A DNA stretch of 64,000 bases from Streptomyces sp. CB00316 (GCF_001905595.1 NZ_LIXI01000011.1:66497-130496), one strand, 5' to 3'. Numbered from the stretch's first letter, positions 1-8,619 are shown. Translations and numbers: made by a program. Notes: a model not told the origin generated them from the sequence alone.

Positions 1-658
1 CCATCGGCAGGTCGCTCTCCTCCGCCCCGGTCCACTCCACGGCCAGTGCTCGGGTGATCCCCGCGAGGCACCCGGAGGCGACCGGCGGGGTGTGGATGCG
101 GCCGTCGAGCACGACGAACACGTTGGACCCGGTCCCTTCGCAGAGCCGGCCGGCCGTGTTCGGGAACAGCGCCTCGGAGGCGCCCCGCTCACGGGCCCGG
201 GCGAGGGCGACGACGTTCTCGGCGTACGACGTGGTCTTGAGCCCGGTGAGCGCGCCGCGCTCGTTACGGGTCCAGGGGACCGTGATCACCGCGGTGGTGT
301 CCGGGCGCCGGCTCACCCCGTCCAGCGCGACGACGAGGCTGGGCCCGGCGGTGCCGCGGTCCGAACCGAGTGGGGAGAGCCCGCCGGTGTACGTGATCCG
401 CAGCCGCCCCAGCGGAACGGGGTTGGCGTCGATGACCGCAGTCACGGCGCGCCGGACCTCGTCCAGGTCCGGGTCGGGCAGGCCGAGGCCGCGCGCGGAG
501 CGGGTGAGGCGGTCGAGGTGGCGGGTGAGGGCGAAGGGGCGGCCCTCGCTGGTACGGACCGTCTCGAAGATGCCGTCGCCCACAGTCAGCCCGTGGTCCA
601 GCACCGACAGCCGGGCATCATCGGCGTCCCGCAGTCCGCCGTTGACCCAAATCCTCAT
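1..658 (-). CDS. Aminotransferase class IV (aminodeoxychorismate lyase-like), partial at left edge
   Basis: Reads leftward from an ATG at 658 and is cut by the window edge, so the C-terminus is missing. The start MRIWVNGGLRDADDARLSV, the phrase VGDGIFETVR and the later TTSYAENVVA and EALFPNTAGRLCEGTGSNVF are typical of fold-type IV PLP enzymes (4-amino-4-deoxychorismate lyase or branched-chain transaminase); the YAEN region follows the catalytic-lysine position. The start overlaps the stop of the chorismate-binding gene by 4 bp (ATGA), so the two are probably co-translated. With pabB immediately upstream, lyase activity making p-aminobenzoate for folate is the likeliest role. A general class IV transaminase cannot be excluded without the missing end. 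Confidence 0.85.
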   Translation of the reverse strand, partial: MRIWVNGGLRDADDARLSVLDHGLTVGDGIFETVRTSEGRPFALTRHLDRLTRSARGLGLPDPDLDEVRRAVTAVIDANPVPLGRLRITYTGGLSPLGSDRGTAGPSLVVALDGVSRRPDTTAVITVPWTRNERGALTGLKTTSYAENVVALARARERGASEALFPNTAGRLCEGTGSNVFVVLDGRIHTPPVASGCLAGITRALAVEWTGAEESDLPM

Positions 659-1725
659 GAATCGGTCCTTCCTGTCTGCTCGAACCCTGTCTGCTCGAAC
701 GTGCCCGACGCTACAGCGAGCAGCCGCGACGCCTTCAGTTCGGTCTCGTCCCATTCACGCTCCGGGTCGGAGCCCCAGGTGATGCCGGCGCCGGTGCCGA
801 AGCGCAGGAGCGGCGAGGGGCCGGTCCGGTCGATCCAGAACGTCCGTATGCCCACGGCCAGCGAGGCCGTTCCCCGGTCGGCGTCGACCCAGCCGACCGC
901 GCCGCAGTACGGCCCGCGCGGTGACCGCTCCAGCTCCTCGATGATCCGCAGCGCGCTGGACTTCGGGGCCCCGGTGACGGAGCCGGGCGGGAACGCCGCC
1001 GCGAGCAGTTCCGGCCAACCCGCCCCCTCGGCCAGCTCGCCCCGCACGGTGGAGACGAGGTGGACGAGGCCCGGGTGCTTCTCCACGACGCAGAGGTCCG
1101 GGACGGTGACGCTGCCGGTCGCGCAGACGCGGCCGAGGTCGTTGCGGACCAGGTCCACGATCATCACGTTCTCCGCGTGGTCCTTTTCCAGCAGATCGCC
1201 CTCGGTGCGCCCGGTCCCCTTGATCGGTCCCGATTCGACGGTCCGCCCGTCCCGGCGGAGGAACAGCTCGGGGGACGCGGTGGCGACCTCCACCCCGTGG
1301 CCGGGCAGGCGAATCGTTCCTGCGTACGGTGCCGGGTTGCCGCGCGCGAGCAGGGCGGCCAGGGCGTCGACATCGGCCCGGAGGGGGTCGGGCAGCGGCG
1401 CGGAGAGGACGCGGCAGAGGTTGGCCTGGTAGACCTCGCCCGCGGCGATGTACGCACGGATCCGCCGTACGCCCGCCGTGTAGGCGTCACGGTCCAGTGA
1501 GGTCGTCCACTCCGCGGCGGCGGGCCCGCGCCAGGCTCCGGGCACGGGGGCGGGCACCTCCTCCCGGCGCACGGAGGAGAAGCGGGCACAGACAGCACGA
1601 CCCTCGAAGTCGGCACATACCGCCCAGAAACCGGACGAGTCCAGAGCCGAGGGATCGTGGGTCACATCCTGGAGACCGGAGGCGACGAGGCCGCCGAAGC
1701 GGGCCATGGGAGCGAGGGGGAACAC
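655..1725 (-). CDS. pabB: Chorismate-binding enzyme, aminodeoxychorismate synthase component I
   Basis: A 356-residue chorismate-utilising enzyme that would aminate chorismate for p-aminobenzoate/folate synthesis. The C-terminal catalytic block is clear: YQANLCR near residue 118, SPELFL, the PIKGTGRT motif, DHAENVMIVDLVRNDLGRV, PGSVTGAPK and the late GAGITWGSDP. It is shorter than full TrpE/PabB because the N-terminal lobe is abbreviated, as in many actinomycete pabB genes. The GTG at 1725 lies 7 nt after a TAGACT -10-like hexamer and has no good Shine-Dalgarno sequence, so translation may be leaderless; an ATG at 1707 is the alternative. Its stop overlaps the downstream class IV aminotransferase start, which supports the PABA assignment over anthranilate synthase. 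Confidence 0.88.
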   Translation of the reverse strand: MFPLAPMARFGGLVASGLQDVTHDPSALDSSGFWAVCADFEGRAVCARFSSVRREEVPAPVPGAWRGPAAAEWTTSLDRDAYTAGVRRIRAYIAAGEVYQANLCRVLSAPLPDPLRADVDALAALLARGNPAPYAGTIRLPGHGVEVATASPELFLRRDGRTVESGPIKGTGRTEGDLLEKDHAENVMIVDLVRNDLGRVCATGSVTVPDLCVVEKHPGLVHLVSTVRGELAEGAGWPELLAAAFPPGSVTGAPKSSALRIIEELERSPRGPYCGAVGWVDADRGTASLAVGIRTFWIDRTGPSPLLRFGTGAGITWGSDPEREWDETELKASRLLAVASGTFEQTGFEQTGRTDS

Positions 1726-1811
1726 CCTGCTGAGTCTAGAACCGCCCGCGATGACCTGCGTCGGGGCGGCGGTACGGCGGCGCTACGGCGACCATCTGCG
1801 CAAACGCGTTT

Positions 1812-1839
1812 TTGTACTGGCCCGGGAATCCGCTAGAGT
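1812..1839 (+). promoter_or_regulatory. Candidate promoter of the tRNA cluster
   Basis: TTGTAC at 1812-1817 and TAGAGT at 1834-1839 are separated by 16 bp and lie about 43 bp upstream of tRNA-Gly. Both resemble vegetative -35/-10 hexamers and no other promoter-like pair stands out before the cluster. Called by eye. Confidence 0.55.
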
Positions 1840-1881
1840 TCAACACGTCGCCGGGATGCGCAAGCGGTCCGGGAAAGACAA

Positions 1882-1954
1882 GCGGACGTAGCTCAGTTGG
1901 TAGAGCGCAACCTTGCCAAGGTTGAGGTCGCCAGTTCGAACCTGGTCGTCCGCT
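1882..1954 (+). tRNA. tRNA-Gly (GCC)
   Basis: Full cloverleaf. The acceptor arm GCGGACG pairs with CGTCCGC and the discriminator is T. The D-arm contains AGCTCAGTTGGTAGAGC, the T-arm contains GTTCGAACC, and the anticodon loop TTGCCAA places GCC at 1915-1917. CCA is not encoded. Confidence 0.97.
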
Positions 1955-1991
1955 CGCAGAAGGTGGGGGATCTTCCCGAACCCCCACCCCT

Positions 1992-2065
1992 GGTGGAGTG
2001 GCCGAGAGGCGAGGCAACGGCCTGCAAAGCCGTCTACACGGGTTCAAATCCCGTCTCCACCTCCA
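1992..2065 (+). tRNA. tRNA-Cys (GCA)
   Basis: Acceptor GGTGGAG pairs with CTCCACC, followed by discriminator T and an encoded CCA (2063-2065). The anticodon loop CTGCAAA places GCA at 2024-2026. The T-loop is GGTTCAAATCC. The body is short (71 nt before CCA), as is usual for tRNA-Cys. Confidence 0.97.
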
Positions 2066-2066
2066 A

Positions 2067-2138
2067 GGACGATTAGCTCAGCGGGAGAGCGCTTCCCTGA
2101 CACGGAAGAGGTCACTGGTTCAATCCCAGTATCGTCCA
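2067..2138 (+). tRNA. tRNA-Val (GAC), copy 1
   Basis: Acceptor GGACGAT pairs with ATCGTCC. The anticodon loop CTGACAC gives GAC. From the end of the acceptor arm through the T-arm the sequence is identical to the next two copies; only acceptor positions 2-3 and their partners differ, and they differ in a compensatory way. It starts 2 bp after the CCA of tRNA-Cys. Confidence 0.96.
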
Positions 2139-2157
2139 CTGATCCGCAAGGATCCCC

Positions 2158-2229
2158 GCGCGATTAGCTCAGCGGGAGAGCGCTTCCCTGACACGGAAGA
2201 GGTCACTGGTTCAATCCCAGTATCGCGCA
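2158..2229 (+). tRNA. tRNA-Val (GAC), copy 2
   Basis: Acceptor GCGCGAT pairs with ATCGCGC. Anticodon GAC. The body is identical to copy 3 and differs from copy 1 only in the acceptor arm. CCA is not encoded. Confidence 0.96.
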
Positions 2230-2252
2230 CGCGGTAAAAGCACGGTCGTCCC

Positions 2253-2327
2253 GCGCGATTAGCTCAGCGGGAGAGCGCTTCCCTGACACGGAAGAGGTCA
2301 CTGGTTCAATCCCAGTATCGCGCACCA
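2253..2327 (+). tRNA. tRNA-Val (GAC), copy 3
   Basis: Identical in sequence to copy 2 through the discriminator, but followed by an encoded CCA (2325-2327). It is the last gene of the cluster and is directly followed by a terminator hairpin. Confidence 0.96.
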
Positions 2328-2331
2328 CCGA

Positions 2332-2366
2332 GAACCCCCGGTCGTATCGACGACCGGGGGTTCTTT
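2332..2366 (+). terminator. Rho-independent terminator of the tRNA cluster
   Basis: A perfect 13-bp stem, GAACCCCCGGTCG (2332-2344) with its complement at 2351-2363, has a 6-nt loop and is followed by TTT. It sits between the tRNA cluster and the convergent zinc-ribbon gene and could serve both strands. Confidence 0.92.
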
Positions 2367-2381
2367 CGTGCCTGTGCCCTG

Positions 2382-2687
2382 TCAGGAGGAGAAGAGCATC
2401 CTCCCGAAGCCCTTCTGGCGGCGGTGGCCGTAGTGCCCGCCGTGCTGCTGGCCGTACTGCGGAGCGCCCCAGGCCGGGGCGTGGGCCGGCGGAGCCGCCT
2501 GCGGGTAGGCCTGGGGGGCGGGCGGCGGGGGCGGGGCCTGCTGGGCCCACTGCGACTCCAGGCGGGTCAGCGACTCCAGCTCGCCGTAGTCCAGGAATAT
2601 CCCCCGGCAGCCGCTGCACTGCTCGATCTGGACACCGTTGCGGTTGTACGTCTGCATCTGCGCGTGACACTTGGGACACTGCATCAT
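2382..2687 (-). CDS. Zinc-ribbon (zf-TFIIB-type) small protein
   Basis: A 101-residue protein with an N-terminal zinc ribbon: CPKC near residues 4-7 and CSGC near 24-27, followed by RGIFLDYGELESL, the hallmark of the small TFIIB-type zinc-finger family. The second half is Pro/Ala/Gln/His-rich and probably disordered, ending in QKGFGRMLFSS. A GAGGAG Shine-Dalgarno lies 8-11 nt upstream of two adjacent ATG codons, so the start could be 2687 or 2684. The function of this family is unknown; metal binding is inferred from the four cysteines. Confidence 0.85.
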   Translation of the reverse strand: MMQCPKCHAQMQTYNRNGVQIEQCSGCRGIFLDYGELESLTRLESQWAQQAPPPPPAPQAYPQAAPPAHAPAWGAPQYGQQHGGHYGHRRQKGFGRMLFSS

Positions 2688-2753
2688 TCGGCTCGGCTCC
2701 TCGCCCTCGTTGTGCCGCCGCCGGAAAGCCTGTCCGGCGGCGGTCCGTTCAGC

Positions 2754-3776
2754 CTACGACGCGGACCCGGCCGCCAACTCGGGTGGGAACGTAGCGATTC
2801 GGGCACAGGAATCGATCATCAGCTGCTCCATCTCGTCCGGCTCCCGGCCCTCCGCCGCGCACTTGGCCAGGGCGACGGCCGCCGTCTGGACGGTCAGCGC
2901 ACGGGCGGGGACGTCCAGTTGCGGCCAGGGGTCCCCTTCGGGTGGCACGGCGGGCCCCCCGGCCGACCGGTAGGCGTCCAGGAACAGCAGCCAGTCCTCC
3001 GGGGCCAGCACCCCGGCCGCGTACCAGGCGGCGGGCCGGGCGAGGTCCCAAGCGGGGTCCCCCCGCCCAGCGTCGTCCACATCGATGAGCAACCAGGGCC
3101 CGTCCGGAGCGGGATGGCGGACGAGCTGCCCCAGGTGCAGGTCCCCGTGGCAGAGGAAGCCCGACCGTGCGGCGGGGGACGCGGCCTCGCCCCGCGCCCA
3201 GGCCGGCAGGGCGTGCCAGGCGGCCTGTACGGGGAGGACCGCGGCGTCGCCGGGGAGGGCGGCGATCATCCGGTCGACCGCGCGGGCCGCCTTGACCGGG
3301 CCGCGCATCGGCGGGGCCGGGAGCGGGAGCGGAGAAGCGGTTCGGTGGAGGCGGGCGAGCAGGACGGCGGCGTCTGCCCAGGGGGCCGCGTCGGGGTCCC
3401 TGGGGTCGACGGGGGTGCCGTACGGCCAGAAGGTGACGGGGCGGGGGACGGCTCCCGCCGTATCGGGCGGGCCCGGGGCGGTGAGCGGCGCGAGGAGGAT
3501 GCCGGACAGCTGCGGCGCCGAGGCCAGGGCGAGGCGGGCCGCCAGGGCGTCGCGGTCGATGTCGGCGGCGTGCGCCTTGGCCACGACCGGGCCGCTGCGG
3601 ACCACGGTGCCGTCCGGCCGGTCGGCCAGGAGTTGAGGCGGCTCGCAGGTGCAGGGAGTTTCGGGCGGGTGGTGGAGGCGGAGGCGGTGGGCCAGGGTGC
3701 CCAGCTCACGGATGACCGGCTCGCGGGAGGCGGACGCGGGAGTGGGTGGCTCACGGTCGACTGAGGTTGAGGTCAT
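2754..3776 (-). CDS. Aminoglycoside phosphotransferase (APH)-fold kinase
   Basis: A 340-residue protein with the APH/choline-kinase catalytic core. The catalytic loop reads FLCHGDLHLGQ, with Gln in place of the usual Asn, and is followed by the Mg-binding LLIDVDDAGRGDPAWDLA. The C-terminus is helical, as in the APH family. The start at 3776 was chosen because GGGGAG lies about 9 nt upstream; an in-frame extension to 3947 lacks family features. The substrate is unknown: such chromosomal genes phosphorylate small metabolites more often than antibiotics, so resistance should not be assumed. It is followed after a short gap by the zinc-ribbon gene on the same strand. Confidence 0.85.
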   Translation of the reverse strand: MTSTSVDREPPTPASASREPVIRELGTLAHRLRLHHPPETPCTCEPPQLLADRPDGTVVRSGPVVAKAHAADIDRDALAARLALASAPQLSGILLAPLTAPGPPDTAGAVPRPVTFWPYGTPVDPRDPDAAPWADAAVLLARLHRTASPLPLPAPPMRGPVKAARAVDRMIAALPGDAAVLPVQAAWHALPAWARGEAASPAARSGFLCHGDLHLGQLVRHPAPDGPWLLIDVDDAGRGDPAWDLARPAAWYAAGVLAPEDWLLFLDAYRSAGGPAVPPEGDPWPQLDVPARALTVQTAAVALAKCAAEGREPDEMEQLMIDSCARIATFPPELAAGSAS

Positions 3777-3974
3777 ACGCAACGTCTCCCCGGCAACGGT
3801 CGGTCCCGGCCCTGCCACCGGTCCCCGCTGAGCGTACGCCGCAGCCGGGGGCGGAAGGCGGTGGAGTCCGCCGGGCGGGGCGCCCGCGCGGGCCTCGCCT
3901 GGTTCGTACCGGCGTGTCCCCGTCCCCGTCCCGGGGCATGCGGACACGTGAAACCGGCCCGGACAGCGCGATGC

Positions 3975-3998
3975 CCGGTCAGCTCCCCAGCTGACCGG
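3975..3998 (-). terminator. Hairpin in the 313-bp gap 3777-4089
   Basis: A perfect 10-bp stem, CCGGTCAGCT with AGCTGACCGG, and a CCCC loop lies about 90 nt downstream of the small membrane-protein gene. No T-tract follows. The rest of 3777-4089 shows no convincing gene. Confidence 0.5.
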
Positions 3999-4089
3999 AC
4001 AAACGCTGCCGTCCGCCGCACCCCCGTCCCCACGGGGCTGTTGGCCCGATACCTGGCTCCGGACCGCTCTTCCGGACCCCTGGCGCCGC

Positions 4090-4296
4090 TCAGCGCCCCA
4101 GCATCACAGCCACGGACGACGCCTGTGTGACCACCGCGTCCCAGCCGCCGAAGGCGACTGCGAGCAGGGCCGCCAGGGGGAGAACCATGGCCGTCGCCAC
4201 CAAGGGGTGACGGGTGCCGGACGGGCGGGCGCCGAACGAGGCGTAGGCCTTGCGTCCCTGCGTGCGGATCATGGTCCGCGTTGCCGTGTCCGACAT
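4090..4296 (-). CDS. Small single-pass membrane protein, unknown function
   Basis: A 68-residue protein. After about 30 polar residues (MSDTATRTMIRTQGRKAY...) comes one hydrophobic segment, roughly residues 33-50 (ATAMVLPLAALLAVAFGGW), and a short tail. The start is supported by AGGAGAGG ending about 5 nt upstream of the ATG. No family is recognised. On the strand of this gene a TAATGT -10-like element lies about 80 nt upstream (4375-4380). It is flanked by gaps on both sides and appears monocistronic. Confidence 0.65.
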   Translation of the reverse strand: MSDTATRTMIRTQGRKAYASFGARPSGTRHPLVATAMVLPLAALLAVAFGGWDAVVTQASSVAVMLGR

Positions 4297-4888
4297 GGTT
4301 CCTCTCCTGACCTGATGTGGAGCGACGGGCGTGTGACCTCGGGGGACGAGTGCTGCGCCCGCCGCTTGATCTCAACATTAGGCAACCGGTGAGCACGGGG
4401 CGTCATGCCCGCGTACCGAATCCCGGGCCTCCCGGAGGATGAGCCACCGGTGGTCGGCGTACTCCCCTGGGTGGAGACGGCCCACGCGGTCCTGGGGTCA
4501 TCCCGGAGGGGCCCAGGGGGCCACCACCCCCGGGAAGGGTCGCGGCGGGTGACTTCACTCACTCCCCCCACTCTCCGAAGGAGGGTGCATCGGCCTCCGC
4601 GGCAGCCTCTCAGGGCCATCGCCGTGTACGTCCGGGTGGTATCGACACCCTCTCCGACCGACTCGTCCCGGCCACCATGGCCGGATCCAACACCTCTTGT
4701 TCGAAAGCCCTTTGCCGCCTCACGGCGGCCGACGGGCCCGGAAGTAGCGCCCGCTGACCGCCCTTCACTTCTCCCGTCGCGCACGGACAATCGAATCCCC
4801 GGTGAGGGCGCGGCCTCTGAGCGCACCGGGCGCGGGGTACGTAAGCTGTGCCTCGTCAGGCGGACCAGGCAGCGGGGATGGGCAGACG
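4297..4888. other. 592-bp intergenic region, no gene recognised
   Basis: Lies between the divergent small membrane protein and the protein kinase. Reading frames here lack family features and continue into the flanking genes. It probably carries both promoters; only the TANNNT hexamer at 4375-4380 (minus strand) stands out. Confidence 0.5.
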
Positions 4889-6223
4889 ATGGCGATGATG
4901 CGGCTCCGGCGCGAGGACCCGCGTCTCGTCGGCTCGTTCCGGCTGCACCGGCGGCTCGGCGCGGGCGGCATGGGCGTGGTCTACCTCGGCTCCGACCGGC
5001 GCGGTCAGCGGGTGGCGCTCAAGGTGATCCGGCCCGACCTGGCGGAGGACCAGGAGTTCCGTTCGCGGTTCGCGCGCGAGGTGTCCGCCGCGCGGCGGAT
5101 CCGGGGCGGCTGCACGGCCCGGCTCGTCGCCGCCGATCTGGAGGCGGACCGCCCGTGGTTCGCGACGCAGTACGTCCCCGGCCCCTCGCTGCACGACAAG
5201 GTCGCCGAGGAAGGCCCCCTGGCCGCCGCCGAGGTGGCCTCGATCGGCGCGGCGCTCTCCGAGGGCCTGGTCGCGGTGCACGAAGCGGGCGTGGTCCACC
5301 GGGATCTGAAGCCGTCGAACATCCTGCTCTCCCCCAAGGGCCCCCGCATCATCGACTTCGGCATCGCCTGGGCGACCGGGGCCAGCACGCTGACCCACGT
5401 CGGTACGGCGGTGGGGTCGCCCGGCTTCCTCGCGCCCGAGCAGGTCCGGGGCGCGGCGGTGACCCCCGCGACGGACGTCTTCTCGCTCGGCGCGACCCTG
5501 GCGTACGCGGCGATGGCCGACTCCCCCTTCGGGCACGGCAGTTCCGAGGTCATGCTCTACCGCGTGGTGCACGAGGAGGCGCAGCTCCACGGGGTGCACG
5601 ACGCTCTGGCCCCCCTGATCCGCGCCTGCCTGGCGAAGAATCCGGAGGAGCGGCCGAGCACGCTCCAACTGTCCATGCGGCTCAAGGAGATCGCGGCGCG
5701 CGAGGCGCAGGGCCTGCACGAGAGCAGGCCGCCCGCCCAGCGTTCGGCCCAGGACGCGGACCGGCCCACCGGCCGGCTCGACGGCCCGTACACCGAACAG
5801 CACACCCGCCGCGCGGAAGGCCCTTCCTCCGCGTCCCGCCCGCAGCAGGGCCGGCGTCCGGCGTCCTCGCGTTCGGGGGCCGGGGGCGCGCCGCGCACAG
5901 GTGGGTCCCGGCCGCAGCGGGCGCCGCGCGGCACCACGGGTTCCGGGAAGCGGCCGGGCACGACGCACGGCAGGCCGGGGACCCGTTCCGGGGCCCGGAC
6001 GACCTCGGCGGGACGGCGTCCGGCCAATCCCCGGCTGCTGCGCCAGCGGCTGGTGGTGTTCGTGGTGGTCACGCTGCTGGTGGCGCTGGGGATCGCGGCC
6101 GCGCAGGGGTGTCAGGGACCGGCGCGCGGGCTGGGCGGGGGCGAGCAGCCGAACAGGCCGAGCACGGTGTCGCAGGAGCAGCGGGCGCACGTGCCGGGGC
6201 AGGTGCGGCCCGAGCTGCTCTGA
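4889..6223 (+). CDS. Serine/threonine protein kinase, membrane-anchored
   Basis: A 444-residue Hanks-type kinase. Counting from the ATG at 4889: glycine loop LGAGGMGVVYLG at 23-34, catalytic Lys45 (VALKV), HRDLKPSN at 137-144, DFG at 156-158, and FLAPEQ plus TDVFSLGA in the activation segment and F-helix. Residues about 270-380 form an Arg/Ser/Pro/Gly-rich linker, then one transmembrane helix (LVVFVVVTLLVALGIAAA, about 383-400) and a short extracytoplasmic tail without PASTA repeats. The start is at the MAMMRLRR cluster; an upstream in-frame start at 4802 would add 29 residues. Substrates are not indicated by context. Confidence 0.92.
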   Translation: MAMMRLRREDPRLVGSFRLHRRLGAGGMGVVYLGSDRRGQRVALKVIRPDLAEDQEFRSRFAREVSAARRIRGGCTARLVAADLEADRPWFATQYVPGPSLHDKVAEEGPLAAAEVASIGAALSEGLVAVHEAGVVHRDLKPSNILLSPKGPRIIDFGIAWATGASTLTHVGTAVGSPGFLAPEQVRGAAVTPATDVFSLGATLAYAAMADSPFGHGSSEVMLYRVVHEEAQLHGVHDALAPLIRACLAKNPEERPSTLQLSMRLKEIAAREAQGLHESRPPAQRSAQDADRPTGRLDGPYTEQHTRRAEGPSSASRPQQGRRPASSRSGAGGAPRTGGSRPQRAPRGTTGSGKRPGTTHGRPGTRSGARTTSAGRRPANPRLLRQRLVVFVVVTLLVALGIAAAQGCQGPARGLGGGEQPNRPSTVSQEQRAHVPGQVRPELL

Positions 6224-6242
6224 GGCCTCGCCTCAGCCCGTC

Positions 6243-7061
6243 TCAGCTCTCCGGGCGGCCCGTCGCCACCGCGTAGAACGCGACCGCGGCCGCCGCGCCG
6301 ACGTTCAGCGAGTCGACGCCGTGCGCCATCGGGATGCGGACCCACTCGTCGGCGGCCATCAGCGCCTTCGTGGACAGCCCCTCCCCCTCCGCGCCGAGCA
6401 TCAGCGCGACCCGCTCCAGCCGGTGCGGGGCCGCCTCGTCGATGCTGGTGGCCTTGGGGTCGGGGGTGAGGGCGAGGAGCCGGAAGCCCGCTCCCCGCAC
6501 GGTCTCCAGCCCCTTGGGCCAGGCTTCGAGGCGCGCGTAGGGGACGGAGAAGACCGCGCCCATCGACACCTTGACCGAGCGGCGGTAGAGCGGGTCCGCG
6601 CAGTCCGGGGAGAGCAGGACGGCGTCCATGCCGAGAGCGGCGGCGCTGCGGAAGATCGCACCGATGTTGGTGTGGTCGTTGACCGACTCCATGACCACCA
6701 CCCGGCGGGCGGTGGTGAGGAGTTCGTCGGCGGTGGGCAGCGGCTTGCGCTGCATGGAGGCGAGCGCCCCGCGGTGGACGTGGTAGCCGGTGACCCGTTC
6801 GGCGAGCTCGGGGGCGACGGCATACACCGGGGCCGGGACCTCGTCGATGACGTCGCGCATGACGTCGACCCACTTGGCGGAGAGCAGCATCGACCGCATC
6901 TCGTAGCCGGCGTGCCGGGCGCGCCGGATGACCTTCTCGCCCTCGGCGATGAAGAGGCCCTCGGCGGGCTCGCGCCGTCTCCGCAGTTCGACGTCGGTCA
7001 GGCCGATGTAGTCGCTCAGGCGCGGGTCGTCGGGGTCGTCGAGGGTGATGAGATCTGCCAC
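6243..7061 (-). CDS. SpoU/TrmH-family RNA 2'-O-methyltransferase
   Basis: A 272-residue SPOUT methyltransferase. All three trefoil-knot motifs are visible: motif 1 NDHTNIGAIFRSAAALG (about 127-143), motif 2 LMLGAEGEGLS (about 221-231) and motif 3 IPMAHGVDSLNVGAAAAV (about 243-260). The N-terminal part (EGLFIAEGEKVIRRA) matches the substrate-binding domain of SpoU-type rRNA methylases. It would transfer methyl from AdoMet to a ribose in tRNA or rRNA; the target nucleotide cannot be read from sequence. It converges with the kinase gene, leaving a 19-bp gap. A second SpoU-type gene lies at 55464-56309. Confidence 0.93.
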   Translation of the reverse strand: MADLITLDDPDDPRLSDYIGLTDVELRRRREPAEGLFIAEGEKVIRRARHAGYEMRSMLLSAKWVDVMRDVIDEVPAPVYAVAPELAERVTGYHVHRGALASMQRKPLPTADELLTTARRVVVMESVNDHTNIGAIFRSAAALGMDAVLLSPDCADPLYRRSVKVSMGAVFSVPYARLEAWPKGLETVRGAGFRLLALTPDPKATSIDEAAPHRLERVALMLGAEGEGLSTKALMAADEWVRIPMAHGVDSLNVGAAAAVAFYAVATGRPES

Positions 7062-7144
7062 AGGGTGATACTGCCTTGTCCGGTGTGCGGTGCCAACGCC
7101 TGGGAGGAGATGTGTAACCGCGGGTTACCTGGTGGGGTCCGACT

Positions 7145-8455
7145 TCATTCGGCCGACGGGTCGGCCTGTTGCGGTGCGGAGTCCGGGCCGACCGCGACGA
7201 CATCGCCGACGACGATCACCGCGGGCGGGCGCACGTCCTCGGCGACCGCGCGTTCGCCGACGTCCGCGAGGGTCGCGTCGACCCGGCGCTGGGCGGCGGT
7301 GGTGCCCTCCTGGACGAGGGCGACCGGGGTGGCCGGGTCCTTGCCGTGGGCTATCAGGGCGGCGGCGATGGCACCGATCTTGTCGACGGCCATCAGCAGG
7401 ACGAGGGTGCCGCGCAGCCGGGCGATGGCCTCCCAGTCGACCAGCGATCGCGGGTCCTCGGGCGCGACATGGCCGCTGACCACGGTGAACTCGTGGGCCA
7501 CGCCCCGGTGGGTGACCGGGATACCGGCCGCCCCGGGGACGGAGATGGTGCTGGAGATGCCGGGGACGACGGTGCACGGGATGCCTTCGGCGGCCAGCGC
7601 CTGGGCCTCCTCCATGCCCCGGCCGAAGACGAACGGGTCGCCGCCCTTGAGCCGGACCACGGCCTTGCCCGCCTTGGCGTGCTCGATCAGCGCCTGGTTG
7701 ATCGCCTCCTGGGCCATGAACCGGCCGTACGGGATCTTCGCCGCGTCGATCACCTCGACGTGCGGCGGCAGTTCGTCGAGCAGGTCGCGGGGGCCGAGGC
7801 GGTCGGCGATGACCACGTCGGCCTCGGCGAGGAGGCGGCGGCCGCGCACCGTGATCAGGTCCGGGTCGCCGGGGCCGCCGCCGACCAGGGCGACGCCGGG
7901 GGCGCGGGTGCGGTGGTGCGGGGCGGCGAGGGTGCCGTCGCGCAGGCCCTCGACGATGGCGTCGCGGAGGGCGGCGGAGTGGCGGGGGTCGCGGCCCTGT
8001 GGGGTGGTGTTGAGGACGGCGACGGTGATGTTGCCGATGCGGCCGGTGGCCGGGGTCCAGGCGGTCGCGGCCTCGGCGTTGTCGGCCCGTACGCACCAGG
8101 TGCGGGTGCGCTCGGCCTCGGCGGAGGCGGCATCGTTGGCGGCGGTGTCGGAGGAGGCGACCAGGGCGTACCAGGTGTCGGCGAGGTCGCCGTCCTGGTA
8201 GCGGCGGCGCTCCCAGCGGATCTCCCCCGCGTCCGCCATGGCCTCGACGGAAGGCGTCGCGGACGGGGAGATGAGGGTGATGACAGCACCGGTGGCGATG
8301 AGCTGCGGCAGCCTGCGCTGCGCGACCTGGCCGCCGCCGATGACGACGGTGCGGCGGCCGTGCAGGCGCAGTCCGACGGGGTACGCGGGGTGATCGGCGT
8401 GGTCGGTGCGACCAGCGCTCTCGGCGTGACCTGCGTGGTCTGCGTGCTCGGCCAT
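7145..8455 (-). CDS. cobA: Uroporphyrinogen-III C-methyltransferase with N-terminal precorrin-2 dehydrogenase-like domain
   Basis: A 436-residue fusion. The N-terminal Rossmann region (RRTVVIGGGQVAQRRL) resembles the precorrin-2 oxidase/ferrochelatase half of siroheme synthase. The C-terminal half is a SUMT: VALVGGGPGDPDLITVRG, VVIADRL, VRLKGGDPFVFGRG, VVPGISSTISVPGAAGIPVTHRG and VVSGH. It makes precorrin-2 from uroporphyrinogen III, the branch point to siroheme and cobalamin. The ATG at 8455 has GAGGAG about 12 nt upstream; an in-frame extension to 8554 is Ala/Thr/Ser-rich and less likely. The first residues are His/Ala/Asp-rich. It lies downstream of bluB-cobT and cobL on the same strand. 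Confidence 0.92.
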   Translation of the reverse strand: MAEHADHAGHAESAGRTDHADHPAYPVGLRLHGRRTVVIGGGQVAQRRLPQLIATGAVITLISPSATPSVEAMADAGEIRWERRRYQDGDLADTWYALVASSDTAANDAASAEAERTRTWCVRADNAEAATAWTPATGRIGNITVAVLNTTPQGRDPRHSAALRDAIVEGLRDGTLAAPHHRTRAPGVALVGGGPGDPDLITVRGRRLLAEADVVIADRLGPRDLLDELPPHVEVIDAAKIPYGRFMAQEAINQALIEHAKAGKAVVRLKGGDPFVFGRGMEEAQALAAEGIPCTVVPGISSTISVPGAAGIPVTHRGVAHEFTVVSGHVAPEDPRSLVDWEAIARLRGTLVLLMAVDKIGAIAAALIAHGKDPATPVALVQEGTTAAQRRVDATLADVGERAVAEDVRPPAVIVVGDVVAVGPDSAPQQADPSAE

Positions 8456-8619
8456 GGCGGTGCGGGCTCCTCGTGCGGGGTGCTGCGTAGGGGCCGCTGC
8501 GGCGGTGGAGCGGCTGTGACGTGCGGAAGTGGGGGGGTGCTGGGTGGGGAACACGATACGGGGTGGTGGGGGGTGGGGGCGGTGGGGGCGCCTGCGGCGG
8601 GCCTGCCCCCCACCCCGCC

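Noticed and set aside
2754..3776. Antibiotic-resistance aminoglycoside kinase
   Set aside because: The APH fold is clear, but the catalytic loop is atypical (Gln for Asn) and the context does not suggest resistance; kept as kinase of unknown substrate.
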